A stretch of DNA of 64,000 bases from Megaleporinus macrocephalus. Lineage: Eukaryota; Chordata; Actinopteri; Characiformes; Anostomidae. The notes beneath the pieces are model-generated. The model ran no database searches, was not told the DNA's origin, and saw only the letters and a list, made by a program, of their open reading frames with translations. The translations under genes were made by a program, and so were the position numbers. Where the stretch lies: positions 21,766,866 through 21,830,865 of the forward strand of contig CM038706.1 in the NCBI GenBank assembly GCA_021613375.1, given 5' to 3'. Shown one piece after another: positions 11,368 through 24,200 of this stretch (its first letter is position 1; every line of letters begins with the position of its first letter).

Positions 11368-11710
11368 CGTCCCCGACAGGAGCGTGCAGCAGCGCGAGGC
11401 CTGTCCGTCCTCTCCGGGACCTGTTAGTTGACCTCTGCCAGCTGGAGGCCCTCGCTCACGCGCGCATGGTCATCGGAAAGTACGCGGATTTTAGTTCAGA
11501 TTTTAGTAACTGGGCTCGGTTTGCGCGCGGTCCATGCGTCCGGGAGCGCGTGTGTGAGCGAGGAGCGCGGGAGTGAGGAGCTGCAGGCTGAGCGCTGTGG
11601 TTACGCACATTTGGATTGGAGGGGCGACACGGAGGGGTCGCGTTTGCGCCGCGCCGATTGGACGAAAGCAGCTCGAGAGCTCAGAGCTGATTGGTGGGCG
11701 GGTCCACCGT
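11368..11710 (-). promoter_or_regulatory. emx1: emx1 5' UTR and CpG-rich promoter region
   Basis: A GC- and CpG-rich block immediately upstream of the emx1 ATG, ending abruptly in AT-rich DNA near 11720. Three CCAAT boxes read in the gene's sense orientation (ATTGG on + at 11615-11619, 11657-11661 and 11690-11694). No clear TATA box, so transcription probably starts at several sites within the island. Open frames across it on either strand have no family resemblance. Confidence 0.6.
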
Positions 11711-12950
11711 TCACTACAGGCTTGATAATGAACTCTATTAGTGCGATCATTCACCGACTCCCTCCAACAGGTCAGTCTCACTACAAGGAATAAATAAAGA
11801 ATTAACAAAATAGATAGCCCAGATTTTTCTATAGAGCAAGAGTCGCCAACGTCTCAACTTTTAAAAATGATTCGGTCTGTGATAGACCTTGTGTTCACAT
11901 CGCAAAAAGACTAGACAGTGATGATAATTGTAATGATAACAATCTATTACTTGCACATATACATGCATACATATGTGTAAATCATCTGGTTTATTCAGAG
12001 CTTGCAAACATAATTTCTAGTTCTACAAATATGTATTCACCTCTTTAATTCAACAGTAATTTGTTTTACGCTGCTGTATTTGCTTCAATTTAATCCTCTG
12101 CCTTATGGTATAGTGTGATTAAATATGTATGTACCTCTGTGGTAAATCTCTGTTGGGTCTTTAACAAACATTTAACTTTACTTGCTTGAGTTTTTTCCGT
12201 GCTCGTTCTGCCACATATCAAGTTTACTGTCCAGTGTATTATAGTTCATTGTCGTATAAACATAGAAACAAGCAGTTGCACTGTACAATGGAAATTCTTA
12301 CTCTTACTCATCCTCCTAAACTACATGTTACCAAACATACAATATAATAAAATATATATAACAATAAACAATACAGCTACTTAATACTAAGTAAAAAAGC
12401 GTGTAAATAGAACTATATATATATATATATATAAAACATAATAATATAGTCATGCAATAAATAAACGATTGACTGAAATCATCAGCTGGGTAGTAGCCAG
12501 CTGGGTAAAATAATTAAATTTAATTTACTATTTCGTAAAGATATATATGCTGCTGCAGACCATATATCATGGGACTTTTGTTACGAATGTTAGAGTGTTG
12601 TTATAATAATTGATTATAATTGCTAAGTTATATGATATTAGATGCTTATAGTCAAAACGGTAGAGTACTTAATAGTTCTCCCAACAACTTAAAGCGGTTT
12701 GTTATGAGTGGTCCTTGTAGTCCTCCAGTTGTTATATTGAAATTGTTTAAAGAGTTTGACCATGTACGAACTTTCATGCACTTGAGATTAATGCATGGAA
12801 CAGATTTTGGAGGGCTCTGCTTTCTACACTCGTTTGCTCTTTCGTGTTTTCGCTCTTCGGGCCTGTGAGCGGGTTCAGTTCGCTTTAGTGAGAAGCTGTG
12901 ACCCGTCTCCTACAGTAACGTATTAACCAGAGCGCTTTCCACAACTGGAC
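11711..12950. other. Intergenic sequence upstream of emx1
   Basis: AT-rich from 11.8 to about 12.75 kb with a short TA run (12413-12432), becoming GC-richer towards 12.9 kb. No gene or recognised repeat. Confidence 0.4.
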
Positions 12951-13024
12951 ATGGATAAAGATCTGCTGGCGGAGCAGAGCTCACCTGTTCGGAGCGCTCA
13001 GCCATCACAGCTACAGGCTACAGG
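12951..13024 (+). other. Possible divergent first exon (short ORF to splice donor)
   Basis: An ATG in strong context (G at -3, G at +4) opens a frame of 24 codons plus 2 bases, starting MDKDLLAEQ, that runs without a stop into a consensus donor, GTGAGT at 13025-13030. It lies 1.6 kb from emx1 and points away from it, so it could be the start of a divergent transcript. I do not recognise the peptide and found no convincing second exon. It could equally be a non-coding RNA (EMX2 has a known antisense/divergent transcript, EMX2OS) or chance. Confidence 0.3.
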
Positions 13025-13751
13025 GTGAGTGGAGCTCGGTCGTCTCACAGGGTCAATAATTGAATGCGTGCGGTTTCAGTGGTTGAACATATACAGGTTG
13101 AAACGCACACATTCGTCAATTAAGCAGAGAGTTCATGAACTTGTGCTCAGCTATTAATTTCCAGGCCACCTCGCGGTTCCTCAGGGCTCAGTCAGTGTGC
13201 GTTTCATCTTGTGCTTTTAAAGGTAATGATTAGCCGCCTGATAGGCTCGTTACCTCCAGTGCGCATTAGAAAATCATTACAGCGGAGCATTAGTCTGCGC
13301 AACAGCATGTTGAGCGACTATTTAGAAAGCAAAGAGCCCGTGAACGCGCACACTCAGCACCGCGCGGCCGAACGAAGGACCTTTATGTCTGATAATTAGT
13401 CTAGTAGTTTTAATAATGATGACAGCATCCTCTCTCTCAAACGCCGCACAGTGTCTGTAAATAAACAATAATAGAAAGCGCAATTAAAATGATTTTATTT
13501 GTCACCTTATCCGTCAGTTAATAGGCCGCAACGAAATTAACAGTTCTGTTCATTATTGCTAATGTTCTGTGCTGAGTACAAATAAAATGTAAATATAAAT
13601 GTGAAAATAGTTTTAAGTTTTAAATAGTTAAAAAAGGGAACATGCAAAATCACTTTATCGAATTTATATATTTGTTTACGTGCTTTTACATTCATTTACG
13701 TATTCTTATGCTACTCTCGTGCAATGTAAGCTTTTGCACGCCACAGGGTCT

Positions 13752-13752
<1 letters not shown>
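13025..13752. other. Intergenic sequence with homeodomain-type sites
   Basis: 13150-13400 is balanced, non-repetitive sequence containing a TAATGATTAG-type inverted homeodomain site (about 13223-13232) and another ATTA/TAAT cluster. It is a candidate enhancer of emx1 by position only. The remainder is AT-rich with nothing recognised. Confidence 0.35.

Positions 13753-13840
<88 letters not shown>
13753..13840. repeat. AAT array joined to ATT array (self-complementary)
   Basis: About 42 bp of AAT triplets switch at about 13795 to about 45 bp of ATT triplets, making a near-perfect inverted repeat able to form a long hairpin. Confidence 0.95.
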
Positions 13841-14044
13841 GCAGTTGTTGTTGTAATACATAGTATATAAGTAGAATAACAATAATAATAAAACATTATT
13901 GGGGTGGGTATGTTGTGTTTAACCCCCCCCATTGACTGCATTGTTGTAATCAGCCACCAGTCTCTTCCACCTACGTATAAGATGATGTGTTTTTATGCTA
14001 TGACATGACAACTTACCTAAGAAATCTCAGTACCTCTCCTTGCT

Positions 14045-14602
14045 TACAGTCAAGGCCAGCTCTAGTCGTCTGGGGGGTCTGGGGGGTCCTAAACAAGATT
14101 ATTTTGCGGGCGATCTTGTTTGCTGATGATATGTAAAAAATAAAGGCTACCTAATAACAGTATCTACAACAAGCTGACTAAACGCTATATAATTATAACT
14201 GGATAATTCTCTAGCGTTGATGCTTATTTGGGGTTCTAATAAGCTACAGTTTAAATTATAGATCACCCTCAGCGTTCTTGATACAGCGATCTGTGCCACA
14301 ATGCAGTATTTCTTTCTAGCTTAGCGAGCTAACTTTAAGCTTAGTTGAGTCTAACCCTTAAGGTTGTGGCAAATGCTTTGCAAGTTGAATCTGACAGACC
14401 CCAGATTCACTACTAATGGCATATTAATTACACTTTTCATCTCATTTTCTATATTGTGGGGGGTCTTAACAGGTCTTCACTCCCCCTCACTCGAGCATCT
14501 TAGACAGTATAATGATACAGTAATACTCCAAAAGCTGTTGGGAGCCCCTGGCAAGCCACATGGCACTAAGCAACTGCTTATGTTGCTTATTAGGTAGAGC
14601 GT
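14045..14602. mobile_element. Possible DNA-transposon remnant
   Basis: The left side (caaggccagctctag, followed by runs of GGGGGGTCT) and the right side (gggagcccctggcaagccac, then gcttattaggtagagc) resemble the ends of a fish DNA-transposon family whose ends contain a 'gccagctct / agagc' inverted motif. The inverted match here is short and diverged, so borders and superfamily are uncertain. The 77-codon frame inside is not recognised. Confidence 0.35.
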
Positions 14603-15067
14603 GTTTAGCCTATTAGACTGATAGAACACTGAACCTTTACTCAGTTCTATAGTATTTCCTGCTGAAGTTATGGAAGTGTTTGCCGCTTAGCTCAGTTGTA
14701 GTATTGAATGTTTTCACATGTTTTGCTCCTGAGTTGCTCGAGCACGCTTGTGTGTGTGTTGCTGTTCAGGCTGTAGTAAAGTAGAATCCACTGAAGTGTA
14801 CAGTTACTCTGAATAGGTGAGACATTCCTAATATTATTCCCGTTTCATCACTGTGTGAATGTACAGTGGAAAGCCGTGGCAGCGGCTAAAAGACAGGTTG
14901 GGGGTGTAAAAAAAAATCTCAGCACCTGCGTTACGTCACTAGATGATATCTGTCTTTTTGGAGCTCAGAACTTCCCCCATGCACTACTGAGTGTACAGGT
15001 ACGTGCTCCACTCACACATACAGGCACACCAATCCAGTCTGCTCTTAAAACAGGCAAAGGAGAGGAA

Positions 15068-15103
<36 letters not shown>

Positions 15104-16519
15104 AAGTCTCACCCAGTGTTTCTGTCTGCCACTTTTCTCTCCCGTTCCGTAATTAGGAGCTCATGGAATCTGTAATGAATACTAATGGAGCAACCAGCCA
15201 TCTGCACAAACACAAAATTAAAAACTACCATGCTGAGAGGGAGAGAGATAGACTGAGAGAGAAAGAGAGGGCCGGAGAGAGAGAGATGGGAGGATGGGTG
15301 AGAGATTTAACCTTGCAGCAAAAGGAGGCGCGAGGAAATGAAGAGATGTGGAGATTTTTTATAGGAGAGAGAGAGAGCGAGAGAGAGAGAGGTACGTGGT
15401 TAAGGCCCTGTGTGCTATTTAGAGCCCATCTGGGCAAAATAGAAGTGGGATTTCTTGCGACTAGATTGAAACACGCTGCCAAAGCAATATGTTGAGTGTT
15501 CTTCACATCTGCCCACTTTAGATGACGGTTCTACACCATTAATCGCAGAATGCAGGGAGATATCAGCTGCTGCTCCTTTAGATTTGTTGTAATGTGAGTT
15601 GCCAGGGAGAGTTAGGTCACGGAACTGCGCTCACTAACCGACCCGACTCAGTGACCCCGTGCGGCTTAATGATTACCTGAGATGAGAGCGCTTTAGGAAA
15701 ACAGCCTCCCCCAAATGGGAGCGAGTCTCGGGCTGAGAACTGCTCCGGTGCAGTGAATCGAAACACGAGTGCTTTTAAGGGAACGCTCCCTCTGATGAAC
15801 TCTGCAGAGGCGCTCCTGCTGTCCGCTGCTGACCTCTCGAGGCAGTTGGCTGTACTGCAGCTGCTTGATTCAGCCGGAGAGACTCGGGATCAATTGCATT
15901 TAGTGAAATTGGAACACGGCTCGGTCTGTCTCATAGCTGATTTCAGGGGCTCGAAGGGGAAATGTTCAAAAATAGTGAAAATGTTAAAGATTGAGGACAG
16001 AAGTCATAATGTTTCTTTATCTTTACTGAATATATAAGATTTTTTTACATTTTTCTGTTATTTATGTCACAGTCAAAGACTGGCGAAGGTTTGTGAAAGG
16101 GATAAAAAGAGAGATATAAATCATCCTAATACATCAACATAAGCACTAAACAGAGGTTAAAGAGGAGTGCAGGATTAGCATGAGGCATGTAGAATAGGGG
16201 CATTTAGTACCTTTACCATACCAGCCTTTGTCGTTGTCTTACTCATGATGGGGAGTTAAAGTACTTTAGGGGCACAGAATTTTAACTGCTCTTAAACTTC
16301 TTTATGCATTAACAGGAATCTATTTGGTTCTTTGTTAATTTCCTCTATTTTTGTACAAACATGAAATTGTTTTAACGACCAATTCATTGAGTTCATTAAT
16401 GGGTTAATTCAATATAAAATTCTATTCACTATAAATGCTGTTATTGATTAATGAAAACTAAATTTTGTTCCTCTACGTGCTTTTCAGATGAAACTCAGTA
16501 CTGATAAACATTAATAGAT
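14603..16519. other. emx1-noto intergenic sequence
   Basis: GA-rich simple sequence at 15070-15103 and 15230-15395 explains the Arg/Glu-rich frames here. 15520-15900 is balanced, non-repetitive sequence with a TTAATGATTACC site near 15667, so possibly a conserved element. No gene recognised. Confidence 0.4.
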
Positions 16520-17056
16520 GTGATCTTTCACTGATTGGTACTTTTTTCCATATTTTCTAAGAATGTCCAGCTGTAGCAAGGTTTTCAGTCTTCGTTACTG
16601 AGTTCATTTCTGAATTGTTGGATGTCAGACTGTGATTATGTCCAGCACTTTTCTAACTAGGTGATAACTCTGGTTTTAATTTGAAGCTAATACGTAAGAG
16701 GATTCTTATGGCAGGCTCAACAGCCTCTATAAAGGCAATTTTGAAGAAATACTATAAGCCTAATATTCTACTGAGGAACATATGGCTACAATACTTTTTG
16801 GACATTTTGATCCTGGAGTGGTCACCACAACCAAACTTCGTAAGGCTACTTTAAAAACTGGACTGATGCTATTTAATTTGTGAAGGATCATATTTGAAAA
16901 AGGATGGGTCTATTGTTTACTTCTTGTGGTTATACTGTATATGATTATGTGTGTACGCGTGTGGTAAATGTGTGTGTATTGGTGCATGACTGTGACTATT
17001 GTGAATCCAAATAAATTGTTATTTGCAAAAAGAAAACTAAAAAAAGAAAAAAGAAA
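16520..17056 (+). mobile_element. L1-type LINE, 3'-end fragment with A-rich tail
   Basis: Broken frames read an ECP-type C-terminal segment and then a ..SIKAILKKYYKP..IWLQYF.. stretch, like the C terminus of L1/Tx1 ORF2. They are followed by a short 3' UTR, an AATAAA (about 17010-17015) and an A-rich tail (17027-17056). Frameshifts and stops show it is dead and 5'-truncated. The family assignment rests on pattern resemblance only. Confidence 0.45.
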
Positions 17057-18119
17057 ACTATTCAAATTATTCATTATAGTTTAAATAAGTTAAAATTTAA
17101 AGCTTGTAGCAACCAACCTTTCTACAGCCATCACAAATGCACAACATGTACACTTCTCATCTCAGATCTGACCTCCAGTAGTGTTTACAGAGTGTCAAAG
17201 AGTAATTACAGAGGGATATGCATTTGATATATTTAGTGTGCATTGCCTCAGTTCATTTCCGCCCTATAGGAATGTTACTGTGTTGGTGTGTAGCGATAGA
17301 AAATGAATGAAGTGTAATGATCTGTGATCGGCCCTCATGGCGCACTGCATTGCTTCCATGCCCTCTGCTGTGGGTGAAGAAAATGAGCTCTGTTAGGTTC
17401 TGACTGAAGCACAGTAACAGTTGATTTATATTTTTTGTAATATAATGCTTCCAGGATATTCCCTAATGTGGGACAAGTTCAGGCCATATAACCAGCAGAA
17501 ACTTCATGTCAGGCACAAGTCATCTGCCAACACTCTAGGACATTTATAATACATGAACTCACCCATAATACATCAATTTACCCAGCCACTTTCCCCTGGT
17601 AGAAGATTTAGGGCCATCAAAACCAGCACAACTAAATATGCTAACAGCTAAAGCACTCCTTTACCACAGTAGAGAGCTTGCACATTAAACGTAAACAACA
17701 AACCTGCCATACTGTATTACAATGGTCCATCATATCATGTAATATACTGTAAATAATTAATAATAAATAATAAATGAGTCTCGTCAGACACTGCACATAT
17801 TTTTTCTTTTCACTTTGACTTTTTTATATATACTGTCTTACTCCTTGTTCCATTTACTCTGTTTTAATCATTTGGTAAAATTTTCCTTTGTGTGTTTATT
17901 ATAGTTTGTTCGGGTCTTCTGTTGAGTAAGATGACATGACATGCATGTAGACAAAACTAATTCTGATTCTGAAGTACTATACTGCCACCATGTGGACTAC
18001 TTTTGCATAACAGAATATAAATTCAATCATTGAAAGAATCATTGAAAGGTGACCTCTCTTAGATTAGGATGGTGTTAAACATGTACACTCCAATGCAAAA
18101 ACGTGCACGGTTTAAAGTA
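17057..18119. other. Intergenic sequence
   Basis: AT-rich, with no gene and no clear repeat recognised. Confidence 0.4.
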
Positions 18120-18340
18120 CAGTGGTTTTGACTGATTGTTTTGGCTGATCAGAGTCCAGATTTCAACCCTGTGGAGAATACCTGCTCTCTCTACAGCCGA
18201 AACGATCTAACTTAGCAATGTTTGTCAGCTGTTTGATGCAGTCAATGCCGAGTGAAACAGTCCCAACTTTTCTTTTTATGAAAGATTTCCTGCAGGTTTA
18301 ACCACAACATTTAAAGAAATCTAGGGGAAAAGCTATGCTG
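18120..18340 (+). mobile_element. Tc1/mariner transposase remnant
   Basis: At about 18150-18182 the + strand reads QSPDFNPVENT, the transposase motif around the second catalytic aspartate of Tc1/mariner elements (SPDLNPIEN-like). The flanking frame is interrupted by stops. Only this short piece is recognisable. Confidence 0.45.
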
Positions 18341-18824
18341 TATTAAATTATTTTATCTATTTGTTTGATGATCTGTTGTTAAGACCATTAACTACTTAAT
18401 GTTTTGCTACTTTGGGCTTAGCTATTTCTTGCATAGTGTATCAATGATTCAAAAACAGGACAATATCTCTGTCTTTACACAAAGATTAATCTGATATTTG
18501 GACATAATACAATAGTACAATAAAATATAATGCCAGTTATATTTGAAAATATGTGGATATGGATATGTTTATTTTAAGTAACATACTCTAGGCTGCTATT
18601 CACTTTAAAATGTTACAGTAAAATCACTCTTTATAGATTGTGTGTAATGTGACACACTAAAATAATAAATGTTTTAAGAATGAGTTTTTATAGTGTTTAT
18701 ATTGGGATCTAATGTGACGGATCGTCATACTGTATTGTTACATAATGCTTATTTGCGCAGCTGTAGAGATTCTGTAAATAATAGCTCTTATAATATATGT
18801 CTACTCACTTATGTATAAAATATC

Positions 18825-18828
<4 letters not shown>
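18341..18828. other. Intergenic sequence
   Basis: AT-rich, nothing recognised. Confidence 0.35.

Positions 18829-18911
<83 letters not shown>
18829..18911. repeat. TA microsatellite
   Basis: About 41 uninterrupted TA units; fully self-complementary. Confidence 0.97.
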
Positions 18912-18918
<7 letters not shown>

Positions 18919-19014
18919 GCTGGTAGCATACTAAAACTTTTGAACGCTAGTGTTCTTACACAAAATTGTGTTGACATGATAACAAATTAAAGTAAATTGT
19001 AAAGAAGTAAAACA

Positions 19015-19145
19015 GGGCTGTCCTGCAGGTTTTCATTCCAAATGAGTAGGAACTCTCCTGATTCTACTCAACTCCTCAGCCTTTAAACAACTGATCATGT
19101 GTCCTGCTTTGTTGGAATGAAAAACAGAAGTCACACCAGCCTTGA
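19015..19145. mobile_element. Truncated hAT-type MITE relative
   Basis: It shares the internal phrases gcaggttttcattcca, ctcctgattctact and tcctgctttgttggaatgaaaa with the intact element at 51160-51356, but the outer terminal repeats are missing. A diverged, truncated copy. Confidence 0.55.
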
Positions 19146-19159
19146 ATTAAAACCACTCT

Positions 19160-19540
19160 CTTAAAAAGATGGTTATTCCAGGGTTCTCCTTAGGGTTCTA
19201 TATATGACCACTTCATGCTTAAAAGGTTTTTGCATGGTGAAATGGTTCTTCAGACTGATGGAGAACATGTTGCATGTGGTTCTGTATATAAAAGCTTTTT
19301 TGAAAATAACTCTACAGATCACTAAAAGGGCCGTTTGTAAATGGCATTGTAACAATGTCAATTTTGTAAAAAAAGAATAATTTATAGTGCTGTATAGAAC
19401 CATGTCCATTCATCTGAAGAGAAATTTCATAATGCAAATGATCAGTTAAGCATGCAGATTTGTCTTTGAGTGTTATTGTTTTTATCAAAGGACCTTTAGA
19501 GAACCATTTTGAATGGCACCAGTAATTTTTGTGTTGGTCT
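19160..19540. repeat. 'ggttct' palindromic interspersed repeat, copy 1
   Basis: It has the family phrases aaaaagatgg, agggttct, ggtgaaatggttcttcag, gatggagaacatgttg and, inverted near the right, agaaccat. Same family as 30765-31235, 31236-31705 and 39140-39515. Confidence 0.6.
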
Positions 19541-22500
19541 TTGATTAGGAAAAATGGCAGGGTGCCTGAAAGTTACCTCTTCTCCCCTTTATAGAGAGCC
19601 TCCCCTTTATAGCTCTCAAAAGTGGATAATGATCTTGAATGTTTACAACTTTTTGTTATTTTTCTGTTTTGGCAGCGGGATGTAATCTGCGACAAGTAAA
19701 CAGGACAATGCATCATCATTTACAATAATAAAGAAGTAGTCTTCTTTTCTGACAGTCTCTCAACAATTGTATAAAAGCAAGCTTGGGCCAACACTGCATG
19801 AACTGCAGTCTGATTAAGCACTTAATTAAGCCAGCATAGTTGTATTTGGCTCTAAAGAAGTAAAGCATTTACTAACTAAAAAAAAGAATACTTCTGTTTT
19901 GAACTCTCTAACAGTTCTCGCTTCTGAGGAGCGGCACTGGTATGTTACTTTGAGCTGTCAGTTTCATGGGAGGAGCAGCTGGTGTGCAATACACAACCAG
20001 GGACTGATCATACAATGAGATAGTAATGTTGTTTATTATTCATTTACAGCTTATTGTATATTCTGTCATTGTTTCATAGCTGCAGACTTTTTCATGTTTC
20101 TGTAATTAATTAATTGATTTTTTAAAACTCAGTTTAGTCATTAGTGTTTAAACAGAATCATTCTGAATGGTTTAATATGAAACATTGCATTATTTCAAAG
20201 AAATTTACAGAATCAGAATGAGTGGTGATAGAAACTAGACATCTAAAGTCATTGACTCTTTGAAGCTACATCACAGAAAGCTATTACATGAAAAGCATGA
20301 AAATCTATCTGTCCTTTCATTTTTTCTGGCCGCCGTCTCATACTTCTTCTGTTTCAACTAAATGACTCCCTCTTTTTATCCAGTTATAGGTTTTATTCAC
20401 TGTGTGCTGTCAGACAGAAACCGAGGGTAGCCAAATCCTGAGTTTAGTAGTCATCCCCAGCCCAACCAGGCTAAATGATTTTCACCCACTTCATTCAGCG
20501 TAAAGTGCCATTTGCATCATTAAGCCAGCAGAGGCAGAGTTCTCCTGCAGCAGACTTTCTGCTGAAAATGTAAATGTAAAGCTCTAGACTGACAGAAACT
20601 CAACACATCAAATACCAGCTAGTAATCTTGACCAGATGATTTCTCACAAAGTACATTCACTTTCTTTAGTTTACTGGGATGGAGTTGCATTGTAATGTTG
20701 TATTGTAATTATTATCCCAATTTGGTAAACTATGTAATAAAATGTTTTTTGGGTTGCAATACAAATCTATTAACACCAATTATTTCTTGACCAATACTTA
20801 GTTACTACTATTTTTTGGATAAGTCCTACAGACTGAAGAGTCTTTTGCACAAAATGCTTCCTAGCTGTCTTTTTGTCTTACTGGTTACTGTTATTCAACT
20901 TAAATTTAATTAATTTCTAATGTATATATATATTTATTTTAATAGAATATTATTTCTTTGTTGTTACACACTTCCAAACGCCCTCCTCATATCATAATGT
21001 GAAGTTTGGATGCATGTTACATGTTTTTGTTTATTCTCACTGTGATGATATTTTGTGTTCAGGTTTGTCACCACAAGTGCTAACAGGATGGCAAATGTAT
21101 GTTAAACCTTTCGAGTCTTCAAAAATGTCTGATTCTTTTCTTATCTCTTTTCCTACCATTGTTTATTAACATATGACGCAATCTGCTTAATATAAAGTAC
21201 TTGTTTTGATTGATGAATGATACATTACATAAGGAAGAGTATTTGATTCAAGTTAACTAATTCAAGAATAAGCAGAATTTAAATATTGCCAACCGTCTAA
21301 AATGAACAGGCTGTTTACTTTAGAAAGTAAATCAGTTATTTAGGATTAATCCTGCTAAGAAACTTTATTCAATTGTTTTGAGGCAAAGTTTTAAAGGCAC
21401 TTAGTTTGCAGTTTGTACAGTTCAGATAAGTTGGAAAACTGACAGATAATAAAAATAAATAAAAATATTTTTGGAGAAAATATCACTTTTGTGTATAGGG
21501 GTTAAAACCTGTAGGTTACTGCTAAATCAGTTTGTTTGTGCATCATTAGAAATAAATAAATAAGCCAATAAACAAGCCAATGTAAGTGAAACTTGGTCAC
21601 TGTGTTAGGTTTCTTTTTCCCCAGGCTGCTGTTATTTATGCTTATTGTTGTAATTTGCATACAATTCTATTTCATATTTACTATTTCATTAAGGGGTCAT
21701 AATTAACGCTCTGCAACTCAAAGCAGCGAAGCAAGCTATTTAAAATCTAAACCACATACTCTTCTTCTGAATACACCAGTCTCTACATAGATCTACATAG
21801 AAATTGTTCTCTAATTCTTAAATTCCCAACGTTTCCTAATCTGCTAGTTCAGCTGATATCTGGTGAGTTTGGTATCTGGTATCTGAAATAAGTCTGTCTG
21901 GAGCTGTTTAGATCTAGTGTCTTCATCAGGGCAACATCATATCGGCCTGTATGAGATCTCAGCTTCATGAAAAGACATGGAGAGTTTAGGGATTGAACTG
22001 ATTTGGACCTGCCTCACAAAACCCCCAATTTCATTTCGCACTACGTAGCCCTGCTGGGTGAAGATGTCCGTTTCTATTAGCAGCTTACAGAGAAACATAA
22101 AGAAGCAGTGCGGAGTGAGTGAAGCAGCATTCACATGCAGCGCAGCCTGAACTGCTGTGTTTACTCGGAAGCTGCTACAGAGATCTGCATGATTTGGCTT
22201 GTTCTTCATGCATGGCTGTTGATGGGCTGGTGTTGAGAGCAAACAGAAGAGAGGATGCAGTAGCCCAGGCCGCTCAGCCGGACGCGCTCACACCTCCGCT
22301 AACTGACCGTTTTGTCCCGCGTTAACTTTGTGTGTTCAACTAATCTGTTCTGCTTAACTAGCTGCAGATTTTCACTCGATCTGAACGAGCTGGGAAAAAT
22401 CACAAATAGCTCCGCTGCTGTCACCTGCGTGCGAAAAGGAGCAGATTCGCCACCTGCGAGAAGTCGCGTAGCAGGCCTACAGTGGGTTTCCACTGAGCGA

Positions 22501-23943
22501 TGTTCTGGTGGGGATCTGAGCGGGTTGATGTGGGTGACTGCTCTGGTCTCTTTCTGAACGCTCGGCCTCAGTCCTGTGCTGAGTCCTTGGGAAAACAGGA
22601 ACGACTCAATTTCCTGAGAGTTAAAAAAGGGCTTCATTGAGAAGTTGGCCGGGATGTGGCATTAGCATACAGGGCTCGTTTAGAGAGGGGCCTTCGCCTT
22701 GTGCTCTTTTCATCCACCTTCTCCCCCGCGTTAGAAGTCATTGTGTGCTCCATATGAAACCCTTCACAAAGCCTCAATAGCCCTGCTCTACTTCAAACGC
22801 TAGTAATGAATGCTAATGACTGCAAGATAGAGTGGCAGGGCAGGCCTCTACAAATAAAATGCAAACACCAGACTTTTACAATCCTCTACTTCAGTTTAAA
22901 GAGCGTTTTTAAAATCCTCATCCTCCGTTTTATGTCCTCTTTCATTCAGAGGCCTTTTGGCTCTTGGTTGAGATCAGAAACAGTTAAATACATTTCCTTC
23001 AAACAGGGCTAGCAATGAAATAGGTTGGTCTTTATGAGTGAATGAAGATCTCCTAAGCTGTCATCTGTTGATTAATGTATTAATTACTTCTCAGAGCTTA
23101 TTCCCTGAAGTTTTCCAGTGTTAAAGAACAAAGTTGAGGTGGATCGAGCCTGGGAGAAGAAGACGATGTAGTGGTGAGATGAAGTGATGAGCCTCAGTGC
23201 TAATACTGCTGGCAGGGGGTGCAGACTGGAGGTCTTTTGGGGGGAGCACAGGGGAGCAGTGACTAATTGGAATGGTGAGCTCCCCTCCCCTTTCCTCGCT
23301 GTTCCTGTGGTTTTTCTCAGGGTCCACCCCCCCTGCTGAATCTCCTGGCCCGCTGTGGGATTACACTAGATCACATCAGAGATGCTTTGTCCATACATAA
23401 TCAAACACACACACAAAGGGATGAGTTCAGCTAATCAAACCCATAGACAGGAAGGGATCTGTGAAGAGACACCAGTGTGTGTGCAATAGGATAAAGAAAG
23501 AAGCTTTGTTTCTGTTTCTCTGCATTTCTGGTTATTTTTTCTGTGTTGTTTTTCATTTTCACACAGAAAACCACAGATACCAAAATCTTTGCCAACACTG
23601 TGATGGTGGATCTCTACTTTTATTCATTAAAAAATATTGTTTACACTTCCTTTCATTCTGCTTAAAGCTCATAATGAATAGAAATATTCTAAAATGAATC
23701 GGAGTGTATCATGTTACATTAGCTTAAAGTGAAAGTTTGACTGCAGATTAAGTAGTTGAGATGTAAACAAAGTCATTCAGAGCAGTTTAATTTGAGACAT
23801 TCTAGATTAACTTGCAGAGTCAGACTTGTTCATAGAGGTGATGGCAGGAACCAGATGTCCAAAGAGTTTAATGCTTCTAACAGCTCATAGAAAGTTACTG
23901 TGTGCCATTCTAAAACATATAAACAATATATTGCCACTGTAAC
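19541..23943. other. emx1-noto intergenic sequence
   Basis: No gene recognised. 20340-20560 is balanced sequence with an ATTTGCAT octamer (20510-20517). 22000-22700 is GC-richer and non-repetitive, and the several open frames there overlap on both strands with no family resemblance. The rest is AT-rich. Confidence 0.4.
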
Positions 23944-24130
23944 AAAGACAAACAAGTATCTCCAAAACAGTAACTTTACAGGAGAGGCCAAAAACGTCTG
24001 TACTTGTAAAGTGGGTTAACGTAAAGCGATTCATTCAAAGCAACTTGAGAGTATTTCTATTCGTCCATTTATTTTGAGCATTTAACACAATGTAAAGGAA
24101 ACTGCTGAACTCAAATTATGCAGATATATG
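23944..24130 (+). repeat. 'caagtatctccaaaa' dispersed repeat, copy 1
   Basis: It reads caagtatctccaaaa, then a tttacaggagaggccaaaaac phrase, then a cccatt/tccattta and cacaatgtaaa phrase. Eight copies of this family are seen in the window. Confidence 0.65.
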
Positions 24131-24135
24131 TCAGG

Positions 24136-24200
24136 AAGATACATGCGGGTCCCCAAAGAAGACCCCAAAGAAGATACATGCGGGTCCCCAAAGAAGACCC
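24136..24200 (+). repeat. 35-bp tandem duplication
   Basis: The phrase aagatacatgcgggtcccca begins at 24136 and again at 24171; the second copy ends at 24200. Two near-identical units, so probably recent. Confidence 0.9.

Noticed and set aside
11428..11793. 121-codon + strand frame in the emx1 promoter
   Set aside because: Low stop density in a CpG island; no similarity recognised and an overlapping frame on the other strand is equally long.
15225..15506. Ser/Leu-rich minus-strand and Arg/Glu-rich plus-strand frames
   Set aside because: Products of GA/CT simple sequence.
22299..22637. Overlapping 112- and 81-codon frames on both strands
   Set aside because: No domain, no splice context, and frames of similar length on opposite strands; treated as a GC-richer non-coding block.
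24136..24200. CRISPR-like repeat
   Set aside because: Only two direct 35-bp units without spacers, in a vertebrate genome; a simple tandem duplication.
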